Assembly: GCF_021917145.1 (NCBI RefSeq)
Contig: NC_061072.1
Span: 10,309,805 to 10,373,804 of the forward strand
Direction of reading: 5' to 3'
Source of the DNA: Hypomesus transpacificus
Lineage: Eukaryota; Chordata; Actinopteri; Osmeriformes; Osmeridae
Length of the DNA: 64,000 nucleotides
The notes beneath the pieces were generated by a model. It saw only the letters and a list, made by a program, of their open reading frames with translations, was not told the origin of the DNA and did no database searches. The stretch's first letter is position 1; the number at the start of each line of letters is the position of its first letter. Of the stretch, positions 26,681 through 38,900 are shown one piece after another. A program made the position numbers and the translations under genes.

Positions 26681-29628
26681 ACACAAGGACACTTGAATGC
26701 ACATCTGAAAACACACAAACTAAACACTCACACATTCAGTGCACACACACACACACACAGAGAGATGCTCCCATGTGTACTAGCAAGGACGTCTAAAGGA
26801 TTGCAAGAGGCAACTTGACAGAAACCAGTGACAGTGTACACAATTTCAAACTCCCAAGTTACATTTTCTGCATCCTATGGGAAAACTTGAGGTTCATTAC
26901 CCTTCGTTCACATGGCTTTACAGTAAACACTGAGTAGATAATGAGAGAAAAATATCTGACCAAAGGGAGAATTGGACCAGAACAAATCCACATACTGACT
27001 GCATGATGCTAAAAGTGAACAACAACAATCTACACCAAACGCATTATACGGCGCACAAAGGCTCCAGATGACAACCCTTGTGGCCAGGCCCAATCTCTCA
27101 CACGGACAGTCACATCATTGAAGATGGCAGTGCTTTTGTGTTTGGAAGTCAGGCCTGCTCCTAGTAAAAGTACACAGCATGGCTTTGTAGTGGAGCCAAA
27201 AGGCTTGACACGACATCTTGTCTGAGAACCGTGAGTTAGCGAGTGGAGCCGGGGCGGGGTGACGCCACATTCACATAGCTCATCCCTCCGGCTGGGAAAA
27301 GAGCGGAGGACAGAAAGTGGGCTGAAAGTAAACAAGGGAGTTTGCCAGAGGAAGCTAAGTGACGATGCAACATTTACACAAAGACCTTGGGTGGGAAGCG
27401 AGGGATGGAGGGGACGGCATGGAACACGGAAGGGAGGGAGGGGATACAGTGGTGAGGTGTGATGTGCAGTGACCCGTACCCCTTGGGTGACGCCATGGAC
27501 CAGGGGCTACGCCTCACTGAGCCCCACTGAGCCGGGCCAAGCCGCCCTGGGTTGTGTTGCTTGCTGGCTGCCTGTGGGACAGGACAGGGTGAGGAAGGTC
27601 AGGCAGCAAGGCTGAGGCCACACTAGGCTCTGGAAATGTTGCTGTGGTCATATTCAGCACCTGCGATGCACTGCCCTTCCACAGAATATATGCGAGTGAC
27701 ATACAAATGAACCAAGTAAAGGTTGGGTCATTTTCATGTACATGTGGCTTTCTGTGCAAAGTCCAGTCCACCCTAATGTTCTTTGCCTGTTTTACATGCT
27801 GTTTAGAAGAAAACGTCTGTTAAACAATGTTTGGACTGTGTTCTGTTAACTGATTTGATTTAGCTGAGGAAGAATAACAAATGAATCCTTCCATTTCCAA
27901 AGCATACAGAAGAATATGGCCTAAAGAAAGTACAGGACATACTTTTGAAGCAAAGTCAGGGTCCTATTAAGGCCCTTTTTACAACAGTGGAAAGTGAAGT
28001 TAAACAAGACTGAAAATGTCCTTTGCATCCTGTTGTGAGGGCACTGTGTATACTTTGCACTTAAAAGTATGACCTTGCCAGCTAACACTAAAGCATGACA
28101 TGACAGAACATGAGACACATGCAGAGCTGCGAGATGGGAGTGTTAAACAGTGGCAACTGTCAGTCAGAATGCCTAAGGCCTTGGAGAGAGAACAGCAATA
28201 CAGGAGTGATGGAACGGGCCCTGAGGTGTCTGTCCAGGGGCCGAGAGACCAAGGGAGGAAGGGAGATATGCTCACTCTCTCCTCTACTTCCCTTCAATTT
28301 GTGTAAAAAACTACACAGAACAGATGACCTACATTCAGTTGCACACACACACATACACACACCACACCAACATAGGAGTCTCAGAGGATTCCAAACTGAG
28401 AGAGATGGGAGAGGGAGAGATAGAGTTATAGAAAGAGGGAGAAAGAGATGAACAGAGAGAAAAAGTTTGGACGGATAATCCCCATCTTTCCTCTACTCTC
28501 TCTCCAGCGAGGGAGTGGTTATATAAAAGACATCTATAATTCTGTTCCATGCACATCAAAGACCAGGCGCCGCCTTGCAATCTGCATATGTGCTGCATCC
28601 AGGGAACACGAAGAAGAGGGGAGGGGAGAGGTGTGGAGGCGAAAAGAAGGAAGGAGGGATGTTGGAGGCAGAAATACTTACGAGACAGAGAAACTTTGAA
28701 GGACTGACTGCATGCGTTCACTTGAAATATGTGAGAAAAAACCCAGTACCATTTTACATGACAGTAGAATGCAGACCAGTGCAACTTACTCAATGCAATT
28801 TAAACAGTCCACTGGATGAATCTAAGCAATGTAGTTTTTGGTATTACATAAAACAGCCTGATTATTATACAACCAAAAGTTGAAGATGACAACTATGACC
28901 AAGTAGAACATTTTACGCTACTAGAATACTTACTTAAGCTCCAAAACTGTTTATTTTATTTATGATTAAGCTATGTTGTAAAGTGTTATGTTGCAAGTGT
29001 TGTAATGTTGTAAATAAACCATATTATAAGGCCAACCAACAGTAATGTTGGCAGGGTTATGAGAAGCTATAAGACGTAACTTGGCTATGATAATGCTATT
29101 GCTCAAAAAGGCAAATCCTGATAAAAGATGAGACAAGCTGTAACCATTAATTATCACGGGCAGTGGGTATTTAAATAGAAGAAGGCCTGCATGTATGCTT
29201 CATGCATGCAGTAATGCCTCTAATATATCAACCAGTGAGAGAACTTGTGTTTTACATTTTTGATCCTTTGTATTGAATACATGGTGGAGGGATGCCACCC
29301 TGTGGAAAGAATGGTCATAGTGAGAAGTACGCAGAAAAGGGTCATATATGGAAGCAAATCAGTGACATAATGTTTTGAATTTTAAAAAGCATTGAATACA
29401 TAATATTGAAATTCAAACTCCACCAAATTTGTTGGTTTAGAATTCACCTCTTTAAAACTGAAATATTAATTTATTTCAATGAAAAAAAAGATCTGATAAA
29501 AAAAAATGCAAGGTTTGGAAATTCAGGTTGCTCAAATTTGAACAGTACAATTCTGATCCCAATTTTTTTTTTATTAAGCTTCAGAAATTCAAATGGAACA
29601 TTATTCAGGCATTTTTTTTATGTTATCC

Positions 29629-29932
29629 AACTTGTTATACATAATAATCACAGTAACATACATCACCAGCATCACTGTAGTGCTTTATAAATGGCCAGAC
29701 TGTAATGTACAGGGGGGGAACCACTTTCCTTGAGCCTCCAGGGAAATCTGTTCCCCCTGTGTTCTCAGTGTAAAAGACTGATGTATAGATGAAGCTTGTT
29801 ATACATATGATCACAGTAACATACATCACTGTATTGGCTTCTAAATGTCCAGACTGTTATATACAGGGGGGATCCAATTTCCTTGGAACTCCAGGGAAAT
29901 CTCTTCCCTCTGTTTTCTAAGTATAAAAAACT
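29629..29932. repeat. Diverged tandem duplication, unit about 140-165 bp
   Basis: Two adjacent copies, each starting CTTGTTATACATA (29629 and about 29796) and proceeding through matching blocks: ATCACAGTAACATACATCA, a CCAGACTGT motif, a run of Gs after TACA, CTCCAGGGAAATCT, and a closing GTATAAAA-like stretch. Copies differ by substitutions and small indels, so the duplication is not recent. Origin unknown; it could be a mobile-element fragment. Confidence 0.85.
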
Positions 29933-29965
29933 GTCCCAGAATGCTGCAGCAATACTGCGCAGCGC

Positions 29966-30121
29966 CAGGGGCGTGTCCAGACATTTTTTATAGCAGTGGC
30001 ACCAGGGGTGGCCCGCCTCTGACTGGGCATATAGCCAATCATATTTTAAGATATTGGGGGGGCCAATCAGATTTCAGGGGTGGCCCGTGCCACCCTAGGC
30101 CACTCCCTGAACACGCCACTG
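29966..30121. mobile_element. 156-bp non-autonomous hAT-type MITE
   Basis: The ends are imperfect terminal inverted repeats: CAGGGGCGTGTCCAG on the left against CAGTGGCGTGTTCAG on the right (reverse complement), 13 of 15 matching. The element is flanked by a perfect 8-bp direct repeat CGCAGCGC (29958-29965 and 30122-30129). An 8-bp target duplication with CAG-starting ends is the hallmark of hAT transposons. At 156 bp it carries no transposase, so it would have needed an autonomous partner. It sits about 50 bp past the connexin stop codon, probably in the 3' UTR. Confidence 0.88.
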
Positions 30122-30172
30122 CGCAGCGCTACTGTCTATGAATATCAGGGTTGATGGGAGTATTGTGACCTT

Positions 30173-30985
30173 TCACACTGAGAGCACCTTACTGTTCTGG
30201 TATCGTGGGCTCTTGTGTCCGGTCTTCCTGGAGCTGCTGCTACGCCCTCCCTCGGACATCGTCCTCATTCTCGGTTTCTCCTCCATCTCCACCTCTTCCT
30301 GTTTCAGGATACGGGCGTTCTGACAGTGGCAAGCCCCCTTCTGTAACTGCGTGGTGGGACAGAACCACTTTACCGAGGCGTAGATCAGCTCGGCAAGGCT
30401 GGAAACGGCCGAAACGACTCCGATGACAAAGTAGAAGCAGAGGAAGATGGTCTTCTCGGCGGGACGAGAAGTGAAGCAGTCCACGGTGTAGGGGCAGGGG
30501 AAACGGCTGCAGGGGAACTGGGCCTCCACCGTGAAGCCGTAGAGGTACCACTGGCCCAACAGCATCCCCACCTCTGCCACCATGCGGAAGGCCACGTTGA
30601 TGATGTAGAGCCTCCTCAGGTGGAGATCCTCCTCCTGGCTGCTGCTGTTCTGCCCGGTGGGGTGAGTGCTGGTGGTCCTCTTGTTGTGGTGGTGCATGGC
30701 GTACATGAGGAAGAGTAGCGAAGGTGTGGAGATGAGAACTATGTGGAAGACCCAGAAGCGGTACTGGGAGATGGGGAAGGCCATGTCGTAACAGACTTGC
30801 TTGCAGCCCGGCTGAAGGGTGTTACAGGCAAACTCAGCCTGTTCGTCCTCGAAGAGGTCACTGGCCACGGTGCCCAGGATGAGCATACGGAACACCAGCA
30901 TGAGCAGGAGCCAGAAGCGCCCCAGCATGGGAGAGTGAACCTGGAGGGCGTCAAAGAGGCCCCCGAGAAAGCCCCACTCACCCAT
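30173..30985 (-). CDS. gjd3: Gap-junction protein, delta type (Cx31.9-like)
   Basis: Single-exon connexin of 270 residues. Connexins form hexameric hemichannels that dock between neighbouring cells. The start is the ATG of the usual connexin N-terminus MGEW; the frame continues upstream but without an ATG. Four membrane segments lie near residues 24-42, 76-96, 127-149 and 179-203. The first extracellular loop has C54, C61, C65 (C-x6-C-x3-C) and the second C159, C164, C170 (C-x4-C-x5-C), the docking-loop disulphide patterns. The cytoplasmic loop (98-125) is short and the tail (204-270) basic and Ser-rich, ending Val-Leu-Ser-Val. Sequence similarity to mammalian GJD3 and its place beside top2a, as in human, support the name. 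Another delta connexin is the main alternative. Confidence 0.85.
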   Translation of the reverse strand: MGEWGFLGGLFDALQVHSPMLGRFWLLLMLVFRMLILGTVASDLFEDEQAEFACNTLQPGCKQVCYDMAFPISQYRFWVFHIVLISTPSLLFLMYAMHHHNKRTTSTHPTGQNSSSQEEDLHLRRLYIINVAFRMVAEVGMLLGQWYLYGFTVEAQFPCSRFPCPYTVDCFTSRPAEKTIFLCFYFVIGVVSAVSSLAELIYASVKWFCPTTQLQKGACHCQNARILKQEEVEMEEKPRMRTMSEGGRSSSSRKTGHKSPRYQNSKVLSV

Positions 30986-32689
30986 GGCTTGAGTATCTGG
31001 GATCACCTCTGGGCTCAGGAAACTCCAGGCCGTCTGTCTGTTTTACAAGAAGTTCTCTCTCTTAGTCCATTTCAGCTTTCTAAATCGTTTTATCCCCAAG
31101 AAACAGTTGGACGCCGCATGCCAGTTCAAAGCTAACCTGTCACTCCCTAGATGATTGTACTTAGTCTTAAACTAAGGCAGGACAAATTCTAAGATAGCAT
31201 ATTACAAAAAGTGGAAAAAATCTATTTAAGCATTTCTAAACACAACATTTAACCAATTAGTTTCTTCCTGCCCAATTATAAACATGACATTAAAGACAGA
31301 ATATGATCAAATACAAATGCTAGAGATATAACTATTTATAACCTTGTCCATTAATGATTACATACTTGTGAATACGGGAACGATCATCCAAATCCATGTA
31401 ACTCCAAGTACCCCTAGGCCAATAAATATCAATTGCCTCTTTTCCATCTATGTCCTTCAGTGACAGAAAACCACAAAAGCTTTGACCATTACCGATCAAC
31501 AAGGCATGGTTACAACACACACCACATCGATATACAACACAGAACCTACTCAAGTAACTACCTAACCAGAGCTACGTCTCAGCCAACAGGGCATGTCGAT
31601 GCCCGTTGAAGCAGCGGAGCGGGTTTTTCTAGTCGAAACTCAGCCCAAAATATTTTTACATTTCAAACTTCTGATTCTAACACCACTGAGGTAGACACTG
31701 CTGACAGTGCGGTAAATCCATACGTTTGTCCCCTCCAAAACCAAGATTTGGTGACAAGAAACGGGTCATCAGCTCGTCCGAGTGTCCATGCATGCCTGTG
31801 CACTCACTGCCTGTGTTTAGAGACTGGTCTTGGTGGGTCTAGGGTGGCAACAGCAAGGACATTCCTACCATGTCCTAATCGGGGCTATCAAAGTCCCAGA
31901 CAGAAGTCATGTTTACTCTAGCTGGCATGTTCTTGATGAGGTACTTGAAAGAGCTTCCCTAATGACAGGAAGGTTCTGTCTTTAAGTCAAAACTCCAATC
32001 AGACAATCAGGAAAAGCTCACATGGGAACACCCATGTGAACATCAACACACAAGTGACTAAAGGAATCATAGGTGCATTGTATGTAGGTTGGCAGGGTCA
32101 GATAATTAGTTTTGCTGGCAGAAAATAATTTGAAATATTCCATGTTAGTCTACAAACTTAAGTCAGACAATTGAATATAAACTCATCACAAAGAGTGTGG
32201 TTGCGACATGTCATTACGTGTATCCTTTCATAACTGATAGTCAGTTATGACTCAGTTTGGCACCAGCTCAGTTTGATGAAGATATATAACTAACTTAGAC
32301 TAGATCATTACCTGGAGTTAGCAGTTTAGCAATGAATCACAATATACAACAGAAGGGTATGCATTTTGTTCCGCAATAAAAAAAAACAGGGGAGTTCAAC
32401 ACGTATCAATCACATTTAAGGTCAGTTCTTTTGAAGCAAAAGTTCCTCTTCCCCACATTAGCTTATATTCAACAGTTGTATCTATGGATGAGAACTGCTC
32501 CAGAAACACAGCTCAGAGGTCAAGCCCCTCCATGCTTTGACGAGTCGGCTACATGTAACTAACCAACTATAATGTAATTCGTCCCATAAGTTCAATGTTA
32601 ATACACCTTCCTTTCTTGAAACTCAATGACACAAAGTCGTAATAAAAAAATTAAAATAAATTAACAGAACTTGAGCTAGACAAACAGAC
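30986..32689. other. Spacer between connexin and top2a
   Basis: Holds the 5' side of the connexin gene and the region past the end of top2a. Connexin genes usually have a non-coding first exon, which may lie here, but I cannot place it. No other coding sequence is seen. The sequence is unique and moderately AT-rich, with no large repeat. Confidence 0.6.
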
Positions 32690-32695
32690 TTTATT
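32690..32695 (-). terminator. top2a: Polyadenylation signal of top2a
   Basis: AATAAA on the minus strand, about 260 bp past the top2a stop codon, inside an AT-rich stretch. It is the best placed hexamer for the end of the mRNA. Confidence 0.7.
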
Positions 32696-32952
32696 TTTCA
32701 AACACAACATCCAATAAAATATTTACAAGACAACACGAATGAGAAGCAAGAGAAGTTAGTAAGCCTTATAAAACTAGTCAGAACTCTCCACTGAAACTGG
32801 ATGACATGGTAGAGAATCCTTTTGTAAATAGCAGACTGTCGTTTTCAAGATGTAAAATACTATATTTAAAACTGAGGAAAAAAAAACTCAAACAGAACTT
32901 CCTTGTGTAGACACTGACCACACAAGACACTGATTGAGATTAGAGTGGCTCT

Positions 32953-35900
32953 CTAAAATCCAAACTCTTCGTCAGAATCAGAGTCCATTTTGTAGGTGGC
33001 TGGCTTCCTGGCACGAGCTGGCTTACTTCGGGGTGCAGCACTTGCAATCTCGATGTCTGAAACGTGGAAGCTATCCTCATCCTCCCACGTCTTGGCTTTC
33101 TGAAGAAGGAAACAGAGTTTTATTCAATATTATTAGTAGTTAAGTAAACAAATATGGTTTGTTTGTCTGACATTAGATCTTTTTAGAAGATAAAAACAGT
33201 TCTTGGGGGTTGATATTGTCTGTACATGCCAGGACTAAGTGAATATGAATCAAAGTCTAAAACTGAAATATTTGTGTGGTCTCCCTGACTGACCTTGCTC
33301 GTGGTGGTCTTCTTGGCCTTGAGGCGAGACATGAGGTCGCCTGAGCTGCTGTCAGAATTGTCGCTGTCCTGTTTGCGTTTCCGGGCAGCCGCCTGGGGCT
33401 TGGCCTCTTCCTCAGAGTCACTCGTGTCCAGAGAGGGGACCTTCTTGGTGGCAGTTTTAGATGTAGGCTTGGCCTTTGAAAGAGCATCCAGGATGGACGG
33501 CTGCTTGGCGTCTGTAAGGAAGACGGGACAAGCAAGACGCCAGGATCAGGAGGACTTATTGGCTTCACTTCTCCATGAACACCAAACACCATGAGTACAC
33601 ACTAGAGCAGTGCCTTGTTGGTGGCTCCATCGCTTAGTGCTGCTCAACATAGGGAACGCATTTGTATATTTCTTTTGCGAAACGCTCATCCGCAACAAAT
33701 GTACACGTGGCACTGCATGTGCCCTAAGCACCGGATGACTTTCAACATCATCCAGTGCCCGGTTCTCAAGATATGTCGGGCCACAGACACACACACACGA
33801 GATGCCGTTAGATAAACAACATCTAGAGCATAAACAGAACGGTATGTTCCAGATCCCATCAAACTAAGTAACTGTGTTCCTGGAGCAGAATGTTGTTGTA
33901 CCTGTGGTCTTCTTCCTGGGTGCAGCAGGCTTCTTGGCAGCAGCTGCAGGCTTCTTTGGGGCAGCCTCTTTGGCCTTGGGAGCTGCCTTGGGCTTGGATG
34001 GATGCTTGGACACCAGCGGGGCCTCATCTGACTGGGCTACAACACACAGCAGTATAATGAGCTGGACTAGTCTCCTAAGACAATACCAAGCAAACGCTAC
34101 AACACAGAGCAGTATCATGAGCTGGACTAGTCTCCTAAGACAATACGCAAACGCTACAACACACAGCAGTATCATGAGCTGGACTAGTCTCTTAAGATAA
34201 TACCAAGCAAACGCTGCAACACACAGCAGTATCATGAGCTGGTCTAGTCTCCTAAGATAATACCAAGAAAACCACGTCACGTGGGTTCATTTGAGCAGTA
34301 ACTTACAGTTGGAGTTACTTTCAGCTTCCTTGACTGTTGACTTCACCACTTTCTTCCTGTAAAAGAGATCATAAAGTGAATGCATTTTTGCACTACTAGT
34401 AAATGTGTACATAGAAAAAGGGATATTTAATGCTGGACCCCTTTTTTTCCCCCGGGTTGCACTACTCATTCCCGTGCACCAGGTAAGCTCAGGTCTGCTT
34501 TGACCCAGGTGTGATGGAGAGCCTCACGTTGGTTTAGGTGCTTTGAGGGGAGGGGCTGGGGAGTCCACTTCACTGTCAAAGGCTGCACTGGGCTCTGGGA
34601 CAAAACTGTCATCATCATTGTCATCAGTGATGGCAGCTGCCTTCTTCTTGGGGGCGCTGTCAAACTCATCCTCACTGCTGGACAGGCTGTACTTCACCGC
34701 ACCTTGAGGAGTGGAGTGGTACATGGTTATGTCTGTGCCATGAGTCAGATTCTAAATGAAATGCATAAAAATAGCTGGTCGAGGAAATAGGAAAAGTCAA
34801 CAAGGTCAGTAATCAAGCTATTTGTGATCCGAGACTAAGATTAATGAAAGGGAAGGAAATTGGTCAGGAAAGGATGGCTGGCTTCATCTGCCATTTCACA
34901 AGTCCCGTGAAACAGAGGTTTTCTAGTGAAGCAGGATATAGGACCAAAACGCCAAAACAGATAGCGTTTCAATCAACTGATGTGGTCTGAGATGGTGAGA
35001 CTCACTTTTGGTTTTGCGCTCAACCTTTTCCCTGGGAGCGACGACGGGCCTCTCTCCTGCTTCCTCCTCCTCCTCCATCTCTGAGGCCGAGTCATCAGAC
35101 CAGGGGTTCCTCTTCACCTTGCTCTCCGTGGGTTTGAACTGCAGAGTCGTCTGTTTACCCGACTTAGCGGCTGCTGGCCAGAGGACCATATTGACATTAA
35201 CACAGGGTGCAGTTGCTTCAAGACAAGATCCACTTCATGACTACAGGCAAATCGTATGTTTGTTTTTGGCAATACTCATATTGTATAGAGCTATATTTTA
35301 TGACAGTTTTGAAGCATTGTCATTATGAATGAATACAATGTATAAAAAATGATCCAATGTTTGATCAAATGTCAGGAGACTCTGGGTAGGGCCATCTCTG
35401 TCAGACAGGAGACCCCAGACGTGGCCTAACCTTTGTCCTTGGCAGGAGCCCTGGGCTTCTTGGTGAGCCGTGTGGCCAGGCTGGCCTCCTTGCCGTTCTC
35501 CTCTCCCTCGTCCATGAACTCCATCTTCTTCACCACCTCATCCTAGACACAGGACATGCAACATCCTTCAAGTCTTCCCATTCAACATTTTGAAAGAATT
35601 TGATCCAAACATGAGCCATTTTTTTTAAATAAAACATATATTGTTACGTTTTATTGACATATATTGTATTCATTTGAATCATGACATCCAATACTATGCA
35701 TCATGATGAAGTCCTGTTGGTCTGACATATTAAAAATGGCCGCCTGACTGACCTTGATCTTCTTCCCTTTGGCCTTCTTGCTGGCGTCGGCCTTCATGGC
35801 GCTGGTGATGCGTGGGATGACCCGGCGTCCCTGTGGCGTGGGCAGAGTCTCCTGCTTCACCTTCACTCCCTTGCCCCGGCCCGACTTGCCCTTAGTTTGG

Positions 35901-38900
35901 AGCACGGGGCTAGTGTCCTTCTCGCTTTCCTCCACGCGCTGAAGATAAACACAAATTAAATCAGCGATGCCTAGAGCAGTGTCATGGAGGGGGGGGGGGC
36001 TGTGTCGTGGAGGGGTTGTGTCGTGAAGGAGGAGGCGGTGTCATGGAGGAGGAGGCTGTGTCGTGGAGGAGGAGGCTGTGTCGTGGAGGAGGAGGCTGTG
36101 TCGTGGAGGAGGGGGCTGTGTCGTGGAGGAGGGGGCTGTGTCGTGGAGGAGGAGGCTGTGTCGTGGAGGAGGAGGCTGTGTCGTGGAGGAGGGGGCTGTG
36201 TCGTGGAGGAGGGGGCTGTGTCGTGGAGGAGGGGGCTGTGTCGTGGAGGAGGGGGCTGTGTCGTGGAGGAGGGGGCTGTGTCGTGGAGGAGGGGGCTGTG
36301 TCGTGGAGGAGGAGGCTGTGTCGTGGAGGAGGAGGCTGTGTCATGGAGGAGGGGGCTGTGTCGTGGAGGAGGAGGCTGTGTCGTGGAGGAGGAGGCTGTG
36401 TCGTGGAGGAGGGGGCTGTGTCATGGAGGAGGAGGCTGTGTCGTGGAGGAGGAGGCTGTGTCGTGGAGGAGGGGGCTGTGTCGTGGAGGAGGGGGCTGTG
36501 TCACCTCCAGCTCCTCAGTAAAGAGCGTGAGATCCTCCTTCCACAGGTCAGTTGGGTTCTTCTTCTTAAGGGTGTTTAGCTCAGTTATCTACAGAGAAAA
36601 CAAAACACAAACAGGACATACAGAGCCAAATGAGCTCTCTCTCTTTCAAACTATTCAGAGGAGCTCCAAAATATCAGGGACAGTGATCTCAAACAAACAC
36701 AAAAACAGCAGATTGAAACAAGCCAGCACCGATGGCAAACAAATGTGTGGATATATTTGAAAGTTAAGGAGATATTAGGAAGCCAGTTAGCTAGGAAGGC
36801 CGACCAGATGGAGAGCTCGAGGGCCACACCTTGCTGTCTCTCTGCTTGCACAGCTCCTCCTTCTTCTCCTTAGTGAGGTACCACATGGGCATGTTCAGTA
36901 GGTAGTTGTAGTCTGGCCCGGTGTTGTCCTCCTTCTCCTCCTCCTCCTCCTCTTCTAAGTTCTCCTCCTCAGGCTTTAACAGGCCGGGGAGAAAGAGGGT
37001 CAACGGTCACTTGAACCCAAAATACTTTTCTGTCAAATGCTACTGCCGTACCAAGTCTGCAAGCAGTCAACAAGGCCTGGCATCGGATGAAAACCAGCCC
37101 AGCTTACTCACCTTCTCCTGAGCCTGCTTCCAGGCCTTGACAGGGTCTGAGTCGTATCCCATCTGCTGCAGCATGCGGATCAGCTCCTTCTTTGGTTTGT
37201 TCTCTGGAGCGAGAGGAAAGAGTAAGGTTTGTTGAAGTCAAATAGAAATGGGATTGAACAGCCTGAGACATTCTCTTGCATCTTCCACTGAACCCTATCT
37301 GTCTCCTGGCGGCCGGGGGCGGGCACTCACCAATGACCAGCTTGCCCTCGATCTTCTCCAGGATGAAGCGGGCCTGGTTGGTCAGCCTGGCGGCCTCGGC
37401 TCCCAGCATGCCGAGCAGCCAGTCCTTCCGGAGAACGTAGTACTTCATCCTCAGCTCGAAGAAGTCCTTCAGGATCTCCTGCACGGACTCGTACTTCTTC
37501 AGACTGCCCACATGGTCAAACAACACCTGGGTAGGACATTTGAAATGTTCCAATTAGGGTTAGCTTAATACTAGCTGTCGTCTTCAGAATCAGAACTCGG
37601 TTTATTCGCCGTGTAGGTTTACACAAACAGGGAATTTACTGTGGCAGGAAAGGTGAAAACAATAATCATATACAGATCTTAAATGAAGTTAAAAAAAAAG
37701 TACAATGGTCTAACTCAATCTAAGAACTAAACAATCTAAGAACTAAAGTCATGGTTATAATGGTATATCAGGTTATATAGAGACAGGTTTCTCTAAACCC
37801 TGTGGAGAACACTGCAGCAGGTGCAGGTGAGGCTGGTTACCATGGAGTTACAGGTGAAGGGGTTCTGCAGCTTGAAGACCTTGTGCAGCCCCGCAGCCTC
37901 CGCCTCCCTCAGCCTCTCCTCGGTCATCTTGACCACGAAGCGCACCGTGGTGTCCGTGTGGTACTCCTTGTAGTCGGTGATCAGGGGGGCCACCTTCTCT
38001 GTGCCGTTCAACATGGCCTCCAGAATGTTCTCCTTGTAGGTCTACCAGCATCGCCAGGGAAAGGCACAGATCACGACAAAAGTACAAAATATTTTTTTTT
38101 CGACCTGTGACAAGAAGCCTTGCCGCCAACACAGGTGAAGACGAAATCCTAAAGACATGGCTGATGTACAAACCTGTGTCCAGGTCTTCACAGGCAGCTC
38201 AGAGATCTCGATGGTGGTGGAGTCTATGATGGCCACCTCTCCACTAATCATGTACTGGTTTGACGCCAGATGTTCAATGGTGCCTTTGAAGCCCTTGAAG
38301 CTGGGAATCTGAGAACAGAAATCAAAAAACACGCCTCTTAGCTTAGCCACAACCAATCCCTAGCACTGATCACCGGGTCACCGCGGCAACCTGACTGACC
38401 ATGGGCAGGGGCTCCTCCCCGTCGATCATGCGGTGGATGTTGCTGACGATCTCCCGGACGTTGTAGTTGAGGATGCGAGTGGCCCAGCCTGTGCCGATCC
38501 CGTCCACGCCGTTCACCAGCACGGTGGGGATGATGGGCATGTACCACTCGGGCTCCACACGCAGGTTGTCGTCGTAGTTGTACTTGAGCAGGTTGTCGTC
38601 GACGGGGGGGAAGAGGAGACGGGTCAAAGAGCTGCGAGAGAAAATAGGACATGTGGTGAAGTCACTAAAACGATTAGCAGTTTGTGTATAATAGTCACTC
38701 CACTTGGCTATACAGTGTATATCTAGATTTTCTCTGGATGTTTCTTGTATGTGTGTGTGTTCACAGGTACTGACCTGAGCATGGTGAAGATGTATCGAGG
38801 GCTAGCAGAGTCCTTGCCCCCGTGCAGACGGGTCCCAAACTGGCCCTGCGGCTGCAGCAGGTTCAAGTTGTTGCTGCCCACGAAGTTCTGGGCCAGACCA

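Larger units (their letters stand above)
21357..29628. other. Non-coding stretch before the connexin gene
   Basis: No coding exon recognised on either strand. It contains TG/CA runs (about 22158-22180, 22800-22830, 24140-24175, 26740-26758), a CT run (23329-23389), poly-C/poly-G (about 23031-23046, 23670-23699), AT-rich unique DNA from 28,700 on, and a CpG-dense block near 26.5 kb listed separately. Confidence 0.6.

Noticed and set aside
31332..31553. 73-codon minus-strand frame upstream of the connexin
   Set aside because: No recognisable domain, no splice context and no similarity that I know of.
35982..36760. Long plus- and minus-strand frames over top2a intron 27
   Set aside because: The 20-bp unit is open in all frames; the frame continuing from exon 27 meets TGA at 36421-36423, and exons 27 and 28 join cleanly without it.
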